Source: M3007 sp044347755 (GTDB lineage: Bacteria > Bacteroidota > Bacteroidia > Chitinophagales > Saprospiraceae). Taken from it: a stretch of DNA of 64,000 nt. The notes beneath the pieces are model-generated. The model saw nothing but the letters and a program-made list of their open reading frames with translations, made no database searches and was not told the DNA's origin. Both the position numbers and the translations under genes were made by a program. The stretch is from assembly GCA_044347755.1 (NCBI GenBank), contig JBIKUE010000001.1:69103-133102 (forward strand). The letters run 5' to 3'. Shown one piece after another: positions 55,801 to 63,884 of the stretch; position 1 is the first letter of the stretch, and each line of letters opens with the position of its first letter.

Positions 55801-56523
55801 CAATAGATTTCCTGTAAAAGGCAATAATTGAGTGTTTTGCTCGGCAGGTGTCAGGTATTTGGTAGCGTTGGTATATGTGTTGAGCGCAAAAGGATCTAAT
55901 AAGTCTACCAGATCTCTGTTTTCCAGATCCCGAACCAAAAAGTTAGAAAGCAGGTACAGTATAAAAAGCAAAATGGATGCTGAATATAGCACACGGTTGC
56001 TTCTGGTGAGGGCAACCAACCCAAAAAAGATGGCGCTAGTGAACAGAAGGCTGGGTAGAAATATGGTGAGGAATGGCCAGAAATAGAATTGGAATACATT
56101 CGGCCCAAAGCGTTCAGGCTTTTCCCAGTCAAAGGCCGGTCCTAACCAGGTTCCTAAAACATAACCAATCAATGCACCGAGACTTATTCCCAACAATATC
56201 AGGAAGGAACCCCAAAACCGGCCCCAATAATATGCACCCCTCGTTATGGGTGTGGCCAACATGTACTCTCTGGTTTGATGCTCGATATCGCGGTACAAAG
56301 GAACTCCCATTACAGCGGAGCTGATCAGTACACAATATATGCCCAAAATGGTCATGTACAAGCCAATGGTGGTCGGGGCATTGTAATATACTTTTTCGCT
56401 GATGCCGAGGCCTCCGTTGGCAATGATAAGTGCCGTTAGGGCCAGTAATACAGCAAAGTAAATATAGGTGGCAGGCCTGCGAAGCCTGTATTGGATTTCA
56501 AATGAAAAAACGGACCAAAACAT
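52876..56523 (-). CDS. ABC-2 permease fused to an M1 family metallopeptidase
   Basis: 1215 residues. The first about 600 carry roughly a dozen membrane helices of ABC-2 permease type (starting FWSVFSFEIQYRLRRPATYIY). A further helix, then residues about 650-1200 form an M1 (aminopeptidase N-like) domain with zinc site HELAHQWW (His952, Glu953, His956) and NLVSESLAEYSALM with the third ligand Glu976. The peptidase part should face the periplasm. The ATPase gene is 11 nt upstream. Fused permease/M1 proteins of this kind are known in Bacteroidota; the substrate is not known. Confidence 0.9.
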   Translation of the reverse strand: MFWSVFSFEIQYRLRRPATYIYFAVLLALTALIIANGGLGISEKVYYNAPTTIGLYMTILGIYCVLISSAVMGVPLYRDIEHQTREYMLATPITRGAYYWGRFWGSFLILLGISLGALIGYVLGTWLGPAFDWEKPERFGPNVFQFYFWPFLTIFLPSLLFTSAIFFGLVALTRSNRVLYSASILLFILYLLSNFLVRDLENRDLVDLLDPFALNTYTNATKYLTPAEQNTQLLPFTGNLLWNRLIWMGIGLLLLIVVYTRFSLQKFATDRPSGKKDRKDEKASVPKRIALPLSLRQFTQKTLWSNLFNLGKLEFSNIIRDAYFIAIMLGAVIFLFLDDWIGNLQYGVPDLPVTMNMLLFKTYNYGLFVFILIMFYTGETVHRDKATRFANIGDTLPVPNWVQLGSKFLAIVGICLMLATVPMMVGMTVQVLRGFFHIKLHYYLIDLYLITFWDYLQMALLAFFVHALINNKFIGHFVGLGVWIAMFILQSFMNFNYNLALYSYKPGYLISDMNDFGHFAEPLFWFNLYWTAFGFILLLIAYLLWSRGSEQRFKTRWQALKQRWNTKFSLGMLALTLVWLGSGGFIYHNVSVVNKYRGPDEGKKLQADYEKRYKKYERIAQPKVTSLFLYADVHPEERRLEMRAIIKVKNKTDQRIDSLHILANDGQKFSLSIDQQPVSVSKFDLLPNPVLSWFSAQDTAGYRIFALPKPLMPGDSATLEIKTSLTNPGFVNNGYRREVLYNGTFTSAGIPSIGYDPNGELESDEDRKKYGLVEKPDDLPPHRDPYGEKTMLFNDDADLINFECIVSTIPDQIAVAPGYLQREWTENGRRYFHYKQDSKIDYFFNVVSGRYSVLRDKWTSPNGEDVNIEIFYHHEHHYNLDRFVAALKDGLGYFHQNFGPYQFRQVRILEFPRYAAFAQSFPNTIPYSEDFGWYADFSDPNDYDYGYYVTAHELAHQWWGHQVVPNFTRGSNLVSESLAEYSALMIAKQKYGPDNVQQFLKYDLDGYLRGRAGESKKENVFINCNRSYQWYQKGSIILYGLQDYIGEERLNSSIKAFRDSFGMKENPPFAGSYDLYDFIQKVVPDSLQYYMEDSWHKLALYENRVVTAKAKSIGNEEYEVTLTVKANKRYADEKGAETDANNMNDYIDIGVFAPDKVEANGKKLTVPLYLKKHKLTAGDHTITIKVKGKPEKAGIDPYNKLIDRVPEDNRKEVEL

Positions 56524-56534
56524 AGGAATCAGGT

Positions 56535-57422
56535 TTATAGGGTGACGAGGTCCATTTTCTCAGAAATTGCACGGAAGTACACGTCTTCCAGGGTTGGCTT
56601 TACTGATGCAAAGCCATTGCCCGGATTTTCATCTGAAGCTACACGGATGTACAACATACCCTCGCTCAGGTTGGTGGCAATAACCCGATACTGCTCCCGA
56701 TAGGCGTCCATCTCTTGTTTGGGGATAGATTTGGCCCAAACTTTACCATCCATCATATGAATGGCTTCATGGGGAGTGCCCACATACATCACCTCTCCTC
56801 CACAAATAATGGCGAATCGCTTGCAGAGGGTTTGGACATCCTCCACGATATGTGTACTGAGGATTACGATAGTGCTTTCTCCAATCTCACTTAACAAATT
56901 GTAGAAACGATTGCGTTCAGCAGGATCCAATCCGGCAGTAGGTTCATCCACGATCAGAAGCCTGGGATTGCCCAGTAAGGCCTGCGCAATGCCAAATCGC
57001 TGTTTCATTCCACCCGAATAAGTACCCAGAGCGCGTTTTCTGGCATCCCACAGATTTACTTTTTGGAGGAGCGCGTCAACGGCCTGCTTGCGCTCATTTT
57101 TATCGGCAATACCCTTCAATCGGGCAATGTGATCCAGCATAACCTCAGCACTGATTCTTGGATATACCCCAAATTCCTGAGGAAGATAACCCAATTGCCT
57201 CCTGACTGCATTGTGCTCTTTCAGTACATCCAGGTCGCCCAGTCGGATGGAGCCGCTGGAGGCATCCTGCAAGGTGGCGATGGTACGCATAAGGGTTGAT
57301 TTGCCAGCCCCATTGGGGCCAAGGAGTCCGAACATGCCTTGCGGAATGGTAAGCGAAACACCATTCAATGCATGGACGCCGTTCCCATAGGTTTTGTTAA
57401 GGTTTTCGATGATCAATTCCAT
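56535..57422 (-). CDS. ABC transporter ATP-binding protein
   Basis: 295 residues. Walker A GPNGAGKSTLMRTI, Q-loop GYLPQEFGVYPRI, signature TYSGGMKQRFGIAQALLG, Walker B LLIVDEPTAGLDP, and the H-loop STHIVEDV. C-terminal extension typical of drug/antibiotic or multicopper-type (CcmA-like) exporters. The TACTTTTG box at 57482-57489 (minus strand) may be its promoter. It is the first gene of a likely operon with the permease-peptidase fusion and the MFS gene. Confidence 0.95.
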   Translation of the reverse strand: MELIIENLNKTYGNGVHALNGVSLTIPQGMFGLLGPNGAGKSTLMRTIATLQDASSGSIRLGDLDVLKEHNAVRRQLGYLPQEFGVYPRISAEVMLDHIARLKGIADKNERKQAVDALLQKVNLWDARKRALGTYSGGMKQRFGIAQALLGNPRLLIVDEPTAGLDPAERNRFYNLLSEIGESTIVILSTHIVEDVQTLCKRFAIICGGEVMYVGTPHEAIHMMDGKVWAKSIPKQEMDAYREQYRVIATNLSEGMLYIRVASDENPGNGFASVKPTLEDVYFRAISEKMDLVTL

Positions 57423-57558
57423 AATTGTTTTGTTGAGCCAGTGGTTAGCTTTTTTGATACTTGGCCATAGGGCCTCTGGGCCAAAAGTATTACTTATGGC
57501 TTGTATTTATGGAGAATAAGATAATTAAAGTTTCCTGATGATCGGATAATTTGTCTGG

Positions 57559-58517
57559 TCAGCCTTGAATTACTGCCCAGTACAACGGAAGGCCAACGGT
57601 AATATTGAAAGGGAAGGTTATTCCCAAAGCCATAGGGATGTATAACCCAGGATCGGCTTGAGGAACAGCAAATCGCATAGCTGCTGGAACTGCAATATAA
57701 GACGCACTTGCCCCCAGAATGCTTAGCATTAACCTGTTTCCTGGCTCAAATCCCATCATACCGCTAAGCCAGGCAGCAAGCAGGCCATTGATCAAGGGTA
57801 TGATGATACCAAATGCTGTTACAAACAAACCATAACTCATAAACGCCTTAAATCGCCTTGCAGCCAACATGCCCATGTCAAGCAAAAATACGGCTAAAAA
57901 TCCTTTAAAAATATCTGATGTAAAAGGTTTTATACCTTCTGCCTGTTTGGAGTCTGCAACAAATCCTATGATGAGTGACCCCATGACCATTAAAACCGAT
58001 CCATTGGTCAATGATTCCTTGACCCATTTCATTAGTTGGCTTTTTGAAGGATTATCGGTATTTGCAGGAGCAAATCTGCCAATCAGGGAAAGTCCAATGA
58101 TAATTGCAGGTGCTTCCATGAGGGCCATGGCAGCTACTGTATGTCCTCCATAATGTATTTTGAGGTTGTCCAGAAATGCTGCAGCCGAAATAAAGGTCAC
58201 AGCGCTTACAGAGCCATAGGAGGCGGCAACTGCGCCGGCATCATAAACGTTGAGCTTTCTTTTCAGCAGAAAAAAGGAGTAAATTGGCACCACAATGGCC
58301 ATCCCAAGTGCAAAAGCCAGGGTAGCATACAATTCGGTATCAAATGATTCATGGGCTAATTCCTGTCCACCTCTGAATCCAATGGAAAAGAGTAAATAAA
58401 GCGAAATGAATTTAACGGAACCTCCAAATCACTCTTTAGTATTGCAGCTACCACCCCAAGAATGAAAAACAGTAAGGTGGGGTTGGTAAGATTGTAGACA
58501 AGTACGCTGGTATCCAT
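57559..58517 (-). pseudogene. SbtA-like sodium-dependent bicarbonate permease, frameshifted
   Basis: The ATG at 58517 opens a frame (MDTSVLVYNLTNPTLLFFIL, then GVVAAILKSDLEVP) that ends at a TAG at 58356-58358. The rest of the protein is in another frame from about 58415 downward (KFISLYLLFSIGFRGGQEL, then AHESFDTELYATLAF) and runs to 57559 with the known SbtA features (AGAVAASYGSVSAVTF, FLAVFLLDMGMLAARRF, GASASYIAVPAAMRFAVP). The shift is near 58408-58418. The SDLEVP to KFIS spacing is also shorter than I expect for the family, so about 10 nt may be missing. Either a true pseudogene or an assembly error. A TATTTTTG box is at 58532-58539. Confidence 0.85.
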
Positions 58518-58531
58518 GATTAAAAGTAGTG

Positions 58532-58539
58532 CAAAAATA
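58532..58539 (-). promoter_or_regulatory. -7 box upstream of the SbtA-like gene
   Basis: TATTTTTG on the minus strand, 14 nt before the ATG at 58517. No clear -33 element. Confidence 0.45.
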
Positions 58540-58625
58540 GCGTATTATTTGCTTTTATCTGTTTGAAGAACGCCCTAATCCAATACCTACTTTGTTTGCC
58601 AATATTTTACCAGGTGTCTATTCTG

Positions 58626-58658
58626 TTTGCCTGCCTTGCAAGGATTGCCATAAATTTG
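58626..58658 (+). promoter_or_regulatory. Bacteroidota-type promoter for the subtilase gene
   Basis: TTTG at 58626-58629 and TAAATTTG at 58651-58658, 21 nt apart. The ATG at 58664 is only five nt beyond the box, so the mRNA may be leaderless. Confidence 0.65.
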
Positions 58659-58663
58659 CAGTG

Positions 58664-61336
58664 ATGAGAAATGTTTGCAAGTTTAGTTTTTTTCTTTTTG
58701 GCTTGTTTCTGGTTATTCTAGAAGCAAAATCTCAGTCTTTACCACATAAAAAGGATGAATATCTGGTGTCTTTATTCCCTGAGAAGGAAATCTCGACTTT
58801 ACTGGAACGGTTGGGTCCGGATTGTCAAAAACAGCATATTGCTGGAATGATGAATTTATGGCTGATTCAAAATACAGGAGGGTCGGAACAGGATATCCTC
58901 TCTTGGTTGCGCAGGCAGCCAGAAGTGCGCCTGGCACAGTTCAATCATATCCTGGAAGAACGCAAATCATTCAACCAAATTCCGGACGATCCTCTATTCG
59001 AAAAACAATGGCATTTGCTCAATGATGGCTCCACAGGTGGACTAACTGATGCTGATCTGGATGCCGATCAGGCATGGGATCTGAGCACTGGTGGGTTGAC
59101 AGCAGCCGGCGATACGATTGTCTTGGCGGTTATTGATGGAGGAATTGATGCTGATCATCCTGATCTAATGCCAAGGTTATGGCGTAACTGGCAGGAAATA
59201 CCTGATAATGGTTTGGATGATGACCAAAACGGTTTTATGGATGATTACCGGGGTTGGAATGTGTTTTCTGATAATGATGACATAGGAGGCTTTATCACCA
59301 CGCATGGTACCCCCGTGAGCGGTTTGCTGGGCGCTGAAGGCAACAATGGCCTAGGCGTAAGCGGCGTAAACTGGAATAGTCAGATGATGTTTGTTTCTGC
59401 GCCGGGAACAGAGGCTGATGTGTTGGCGGCGTACGATTATGTTTGGCAAATGCGCAAACTGTACAACAGCACAGATGGTGCAAATGGAGCCTTCGTAGTT
59501 GCGGTTAATTGTTCCTGGGGCATAGACTTTGGTCAACCAGCTGAATCTCCCCTTTGGTGCGAAGCTTTTGATGTGCTTGGTGAAGTAGGCATATTGAGTA
59601 TTGCTGCTACCGCTAATCTTCCTGTAAATGTGGATGAAGTAGGTGACATGCCAACCACTTGTTCAAGTATTTATTTATTAAGTGTAACCAGCTTAAATCG
59701 ATTGGATAACAAGGCGGAAAACGCTGCCTGGGGGCCGGAACATGTGGATATTGCAGCTTATGGACAGGAAGTGTTTACTACTGCCACTGGAAATAATTAT
59801 GGCATTTTCTCCGGTACTTCTTTCGCGGCCCCACAGGTAACGGGCGCAGTTGGTCTATTATATGCCATGACATGCCCCAATCTGATCTCCACGGCGAAAA
59901 ATAATCCTGCAGGAGCTGCATATTGGATCAAATCGATGATTTTGGACGCAAATACTCCTAATGAGGATATGCAGGACCGGACAGTTTCCGAAGGCCGACT
60001 GAATCTCTTTCAGACCTTGGAGAATTATCAAAGCAATTGCAGTGAATGTCCCATGCCATTTGCATTGAAATTGTTGGAAGGAACGGATACCTCCGCCGTT
60101 TTGGAGTGGATTAGACCAGTGAACGTTGCGGAGGTTAATTTAAGATGGAGAAGAGTAGGGCAGGGTGTTTGGAATACATTGCAACAGGTGCCTGAGTATT
60201 TTAATCTTTCAGGTCTATGGGCGTGCACAGCTTATGAATTCGAAATGCAGTCTATTTGTTCCAATAACTCAATAAGTGGCTGGTCGGCACCTTTTGTTTT
60301 TGAAACAAAGGGATGTTGTGCAGCACCTGAATTTATCTGGATCCAGCAAATTGATGAAGAAACTGTAACCATTGCCTGGTCCTCAGATGTATTAAACAAT
60401 ACTTACAGGATCAGGCTGGAATCAGCTAATGGTTCCGGGGGGCAATTAATTGAAGCAGATTCTAATGTTTGGGTCCTTGAAAACCTTCTTCCCTGTACGG
60501 AATATACCGTAAAGGTTCAAACCAGATGCGAAGATTGGCTCACGGTATTTTCACCACCGGTTTCATTTAAGACCGAAGGATGTGGCGCCTGCAATGAGAT
60601 CTCTTATTGTGGTATAAATGGGATAAGTGCTACTCAGGAATGGATCAGTTCCGTACAACTAGGATCATGGATACATGAATCAGGTTCAGGGGGTAATGGC
60701 TATCAAAATTTTTCCAACAGCCAAATTGTTGCTCCGGTATTGATTGCCAATTCAACAGTGCCATTAACCATTACCAATGGTTATTTTGGCGCCTCATTTA
60801 AGCATTATTACCGCGTCTTTATTGATTATAATCAGGATGGGGAATTTATGGACGAAGTTGAACTGGCTTTTGATCCAGGCTTTGCTTTTGAAGGCCCGGC
60901 CAACGGACAGATAACGACCCCTGATTTTGAGCAGGAAGGATTAACCCGTATGAGGGTCATGATGCAATATACCACCCCTAATGATCCTCCTCCATTGCCA
61001 TGTCAGCCATTTGATTTCGGACAAGTTGAAGATTATTGCGTTTGGCTTCAAAAAGGCTCAGTAAGCGTGGAAGATCAACAAATTTTGCCGGATATAAAGA
61101 TCTATCCGGTGCCGGCCACAGACTGGGTGCTGTTGGAATGGCCAGACGGGCTGTTACTGAATGAAGTGCTCTCGCTTCGGATATTAGATATTGCTGGTCA
61201 AGAGGTGGAAACAACTAAGGTCTTGCCTTTAGATAACAGGTATAAACTCAATACATCTTTATGGCATAGGGGCATTTATATCATGGAGATTCGTAGTGGC
61301 AAAAAGTGCCTTAGAACTAAAATCATTAAGCAATAA
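58664..61336 (+). CDS. S8 family (subtilisin-like) protease with T9SS type A sorting domain
   Basis: 890 residues from the ATG at 58664. Signal peptide (RNVCKFSFFLFGLFLVILEA, cut near KSQS), then a subtilase domain with Asp157 (VIDGGID), His213 (THGTPVSG), the oxyanion Asn317 and Ser385 (GTSFAAPQ). Two fibronectin-type III-like domains follow, then a GEVED-like domain (YYRVFIDYNQDGEFMDEVEL, ending VEDYCVWL) and a T9SS type A C-terminal domain (KIYPVPATDWVLLEWP ... IYIMEIRSGKKCLRTKIIKQ). It should be secreted by T9SS and act outside the cell. Its promoter matches the -33/-7 pattern. Confidence 0.9.
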   Translation: MRNVCKFSFFLFGLFLVILEAKSQSLPHKKDEYLVSLFPEKEISTLLERLGPDCQKQHIAGMMNLWLIQNTGGSEQDILSWLRRQPEVRLAQFNHILEERKSFNQIPDDPLFEKQWHLLNDGSTGGLTDADLDADQAWDLSTGGLTAAGDTIVLAVIDGGIDADHPDLMPRLWRNWQEIPDNGLDDDQNGFMDDYRGWNVFSDNDDIGGFITTHGTPVSGLLGAEGNNGLGVSGVNWNSQMMFVSAPGTEADVLAAYDYVWQMRKLYNSTDGANGAFVVAVNCSWGIDFGQPAESPLWCEAFDVLGEVGILSIAATANLPVNVDEVGDMPTTCSSIYLLSVTSLNRLDNKAENAAWGPEHVDIAAYGQEVFTTATGNNYGIFSGTSFAAPQVTGAVGLLYAMTCPNLISTAKNNPAGAAYWIKSMILDANTPNEDMQDRTVSEGRLNLFQTLENYQSNCSECPMPFALKLLEGTDTSAVLEWIRPVNVAEVNLRWRRVGQGVWNTLQQVPEYFNLSGLWACTAYEFEMQSICSNNSISGWSAPFVFETKGCCAAPEFIWIQQIDEETVTIAWSSDVLNNTYRIRLESANGSGGQLIEADSNVWVLENLLPCTEYTVKVQTRCEDWLTVFSPPVSFKTEGCGACNEISYCGINGISATQEWISSVQLGSWIHESGSGGNGYQNFSNSQIVAPVLIANSTVPLTITNGYFGASFKHYYRVFIDYNQDGEFMDEVELAFDPGFAFEGPANGQITTPDFEQEGLTRMRVMMQYTTPNDPPPLPCQPFDFGQVEDYCVWLQKGSVSVEDQQILPDIKIYPVPATDWVLLEWPDGLLLNEVLSLRILDIAGQEVETTKVLPLDNRYKLNTSLWHRGIYIMEIRSGKKCLRTKIIKQ

Positions 61337-61340
61337 AAAA

Positions 61341-61367
61341 AGCAGGACGACAGTTCGTCGTCCTGCT
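61341..61367. terminator. Hairpin after the subtilase gene
   Basis: Perfect 11-bp stem AGCAGGACGAC/GTCGTCCTGCT with a 5-nt loop, 4 nt after the stop codon. An A7 run precedes it; no T run follows on the plus strand, so it is either a weak terminator or an mRNA 3' stabiliser. Confidence 0.7.
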
Positions 61368-61644
61368 ATGCAATTTAACCAATCCCGTCTTTCTGTATTG
61401 TTGCAATCTGCTATTTGCAGAATACTTTCTGATACAAAGGTGGCCGGGTTTGCCCGGTAGACGCCAGCGTGAAATGACGTGTTTTCTTCAAACAGGTATT
61501 TTTACGGGGGGCAAGGCAGGCTTTAGAGCTCATATTTGCCGGAGAAATGAACCAATTGGTGTCAATTCTGGCAAAATGCCCTCATTCATTGTTGAAGCCG
61601 AATGAAGATTGGTACCTTTGACCCTTGTTTTACTCCACTTGGAT
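61368..61644. other. Intergenic region before the NarL-type kinase gene
   Basis: About 277 nt with no credible gene. A small GC-rich hairpin (CCGGG...CCCGG) is at 61447-61460. A promoter for the kinase gene is likely: TTG at 61589-61591 and TACCTTTG at 61613-61620, 21 nt apart. Confidence 0.5.
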
Positions 61645-62418
61645 ATGTTATTATTTGGCTTGACCTTCTTAATACTAATCACATTATTTCTCATTTGGAT
61701 GATTGTTCAACAAAGGGGGAAATTACACCTTCAAAACAAGCAGCTTGGCGAAAGTGCCAGGGAGTTGAAACATCAGCATGACCTTTGGGAAGGTAATTTG
61801 CTGGCACAGGAAAATGAACGTCAACGTATTGCAGCCCAATTGCACGACGATGTATGCACCAAATTGGGTGTTTTGCATCTCACATTTCATCGGTTACGCC
61901 GTATGACGCCAGACCAGGAAGAATATACAGAAATGTGTTCCGAAATCAATGATTTGATCGGTGAAACGCTGGGTATTACCCGGAAAATCTCTCATGAGCT
62001 GGTACCACCCACACTTGAAGGATTTGGTCTGATTGAGGCACTGGAAGAGCTTTGCGAACAGATCAGAAATACTGGAACGGCTGATATCCGTTTACAACAC
62101 AATCTTGAAAGAAATGATCTTGGGGATGTTAACACAGAGTTGAATCTTTTCAGGATCGTACAGGAGTTGACCAATAATACCCTTAAGCACGCAGAGGCTA
62201 GTTTCATTACCATTGAGCTTCAAAAAGAGGAAGGCGTGGTTCTTTTTAATTATTGTGATAATGGTATCGGTTATGACCAGAGCAGTGAAACAGCGAAGGG
62301 GCTGGGATTAAAAAATATATTTAACCGGGCCAGAATGATTGGAGCCAGCGTTGACATCAGTACTGCCCCGGATCAGGGGTTTGAAATCCGTTTCGCCATT
62401 CCTGTTTCTAAAGATTAA
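61645..62418 (+). CDS. NarL-type sensor histidine kinase
   Basis: 257 residues from the ATG at 61645; the frame is open from 61609, where a TTG could also start. One membrane helix (residues 4-22) leads into a coiled coil and a HisKA_3 domain with His67 in RQRIAAQLHDDVCTKLG, then the ATP-binding domain (NLFRIVQELTNNTLKHAEAS, YCDNGIGYD, KGLGLKNIFNRARMIGAS). No periplasmic sensor domain. The response regulator follows at 13 nt, so they form one two-component system. Confidence 0.9.
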   Translation: MLLFGLTFLILITLFLIWMIVQQRGKLHLQNKQLGESARELKHQHDLWEGNLLAQENERQRIAAQLHDDVCTKLGVLHLTFHRLRRMTPDQEEYTEMCSEINDLIGETLGITRKISHELVPPTLEGFGLIEALEELCEQIRNTGTADIRLQHNLERNDLGDVNTELNLFRIVQELTNNTLKHAEASFITIELQKEEGVVLFNYCDNGIGYDQSSETAKGLGLKNIFNRARMIGASVDISTAPDQGFEIRFAIPVSKD

Positions 62419-62431
62419 TTGAGCAAAACAA

Positions 62432-63103
62432 ATGACTATGATACCTAAAATTTTAATTGCCATTGCTGATGACGAGGCGCTGTTTCGGAAAGGCATGCGA
62501 TTGATTCTGGAAGACTATCCGGATATGGAGGTTATGTTGGAGGCCGAAAATGGGGAATCTTTGCTGCAAAACATCAGGCAATCTGCAGAGTTGCCGGATG
62601 TACTACTGTTGGACTTGAAAATGCCAGGAATGACCGGGATTGAAGCGGCCGAGATTATTCGGCAGGAATTCCCTTCCATCTCTATTGTGGTGGTATCCTC
62701 ACATATATCCAAAGCGTTCATTTTGAATATGATAGAAATCGGTGCGGCTGCCTATCTTGGAAAAAATGCCGATCCCGATGAGGTAGTGGAAACCATTCGG
62801 ATGGTTTGTGAAAAAGGCTTTTTTTACAATCAAATGGTGATGGAGGTCATCCGTGATAACATGACTGGCAGAAATCCGGTCAAACCTCAAAGAAGTTTTG
62901 ATGTGGAATTAACCATTAGAGAAAAAGAGGTGCTTCAATTGATTTGTCAGGAATTAACCACTCAGGAAATCGGAGAAAAGTTGTTTATCAGTAACAGAAC
63001 CGTTGAAGGACACCGGAATAATATGTTATCCAAACTTGGCTGCCGTAATACCGCCGGCCTGGTGGTGTATGCCATAAGGAATGGCCTGGTAGAACTAAAA
63101 TAA
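62432..63103 (+). CDS. NarL/LuxR-type response regulator
   Basis: 223 residues. Receiver domain with ADDEALFRKG, Asp61 in LLLDLKMPGMTG, and the Lys near GKNADPDE. The C-terminal helix-turn-helix is LuxR-like (LTIREKEVLQLICQELTTQE, GEKLFISNRTVEGHRNNMLS). It pairs with the kinase directly upstream. Regulated genes unknown; the neighbouring T9SS genes are possible candidates but this is a guess. Confidence 0.92.
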   Translation: MTMIPKILIAIADDEALFRKGMRLILEDYPDMEVMLEAENGESLLQNIRQSAELPDVLLLDLKMPGMTGIEAAEIIRQEFPSISIVVVSSHISKAFILNMIEIGAAAYLGKNADPDEVVETIRMVCEKGFFYNQMVMEVIRDNMTGRNPVKPQRSFDVELTIREKEVLQLICQELTTQEIGEKLFISNRTVEGHRNNMLSKLGCRNTAGLVVYAIRNGLVELK

Positions 63104-63106
63104 AAA

Positions 63107-63139
63107 TTCCCCCGCCGATCTTACGACCACCGGGGGAAA
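63107..63139. terminator. Hairpin between the response regulator and the HYR fragment
   Basis: TTCCCCCG pairs with CGGGGGAA around a loop of about 16 nt. It lies between two convergent genes and could serve both. Confidence 0.65.
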
Positions 63140-63167
63140 TCTTCCTACCATAATTCTAATGATGCAG

Positions 63168-63860
63168 TCAATGCTGAATCATAATTCTTTTTACTGAACG
63201 CAACGGCGCTGAAGTACATTCCAGTAAGTAAAGCCCAGACGGAGCTTTTTGTACATCCAGGAACATACTGTTTTTGCCTTTTAAGCCAGTTCGCTGCTCT
63301 TCCCATATTAACCGTCCTGTTATGTCGTGAATATTTAAGCGGAACATCTGTTCTTCCGGAAGTTCAAAATCTACTGTCAAACTACCAGAAGAAGGATTGG
63401 GATAAACATTTAATAAAAGGCCATCAGATTCACTGTTTGTTACTGTAACCGTTCCATCTGCTTCATCCCTTACCGGACTATTCTGATTTACTGTTACTAC
63501 CGAAACGCAGGTTGCCGTATTGCCGCTCCAGTCATTTACGGTTATGACGAGATTATAAATACCTGCCGAATTGTAGGTTTTGGCTACAGGGAGGTACCCG
63601 GTTACAGAGCAGTTGTCAAAGCTTGAATCTGCCAGTATAGATGGATAAACGGTAACATTTCCGTTAGAGCCCAGAGTTACTGTAGTATTGTTGCAAACTG
63701 GAGTCGGAGAAAGATTATCCTTTACAGTAACCAATGCATTGCAGGTAGCCGTATTTCCTGAGGGGTCTTTCACGGTCAGCAAATTATTAACCGGTGCGCC
63801 TATATCGCTGCAATTGAACTCGGTTTTCAACAAAGTTCTTGAACTCACACTACAGCCCAC
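63168..63860 (-). pseudogene. HYR-domain/T9SS type A protein, 5' end missing
   Basis: About 230 residues: two HYR-like repeats (LLKTEFNCSDIGAPVNNLLT, then VKDPSGNTATC; and VNDWSGNTATCVSVVTV) and a T9SS type A C-terminal domain (LNVYPNPSSGSLTVDFELPE ... LYLLECTSAPLRSVKRIMIQ). It begins in the middle of a repeat: upstream there is no ATG before an in-frame TAG near 63930, only a GTG at 63860, and no signal peptide. The missing N-terminal part is replaced by the divergent DUF3810 gene. So it is probably the 3' remnant of a larger secreted protein gene. If a GTG start is used, the product would not be exported. Confidence 0.65.
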
Positions 63861-63884
63861 CGCAAAAATTAATATTACCGGGTC

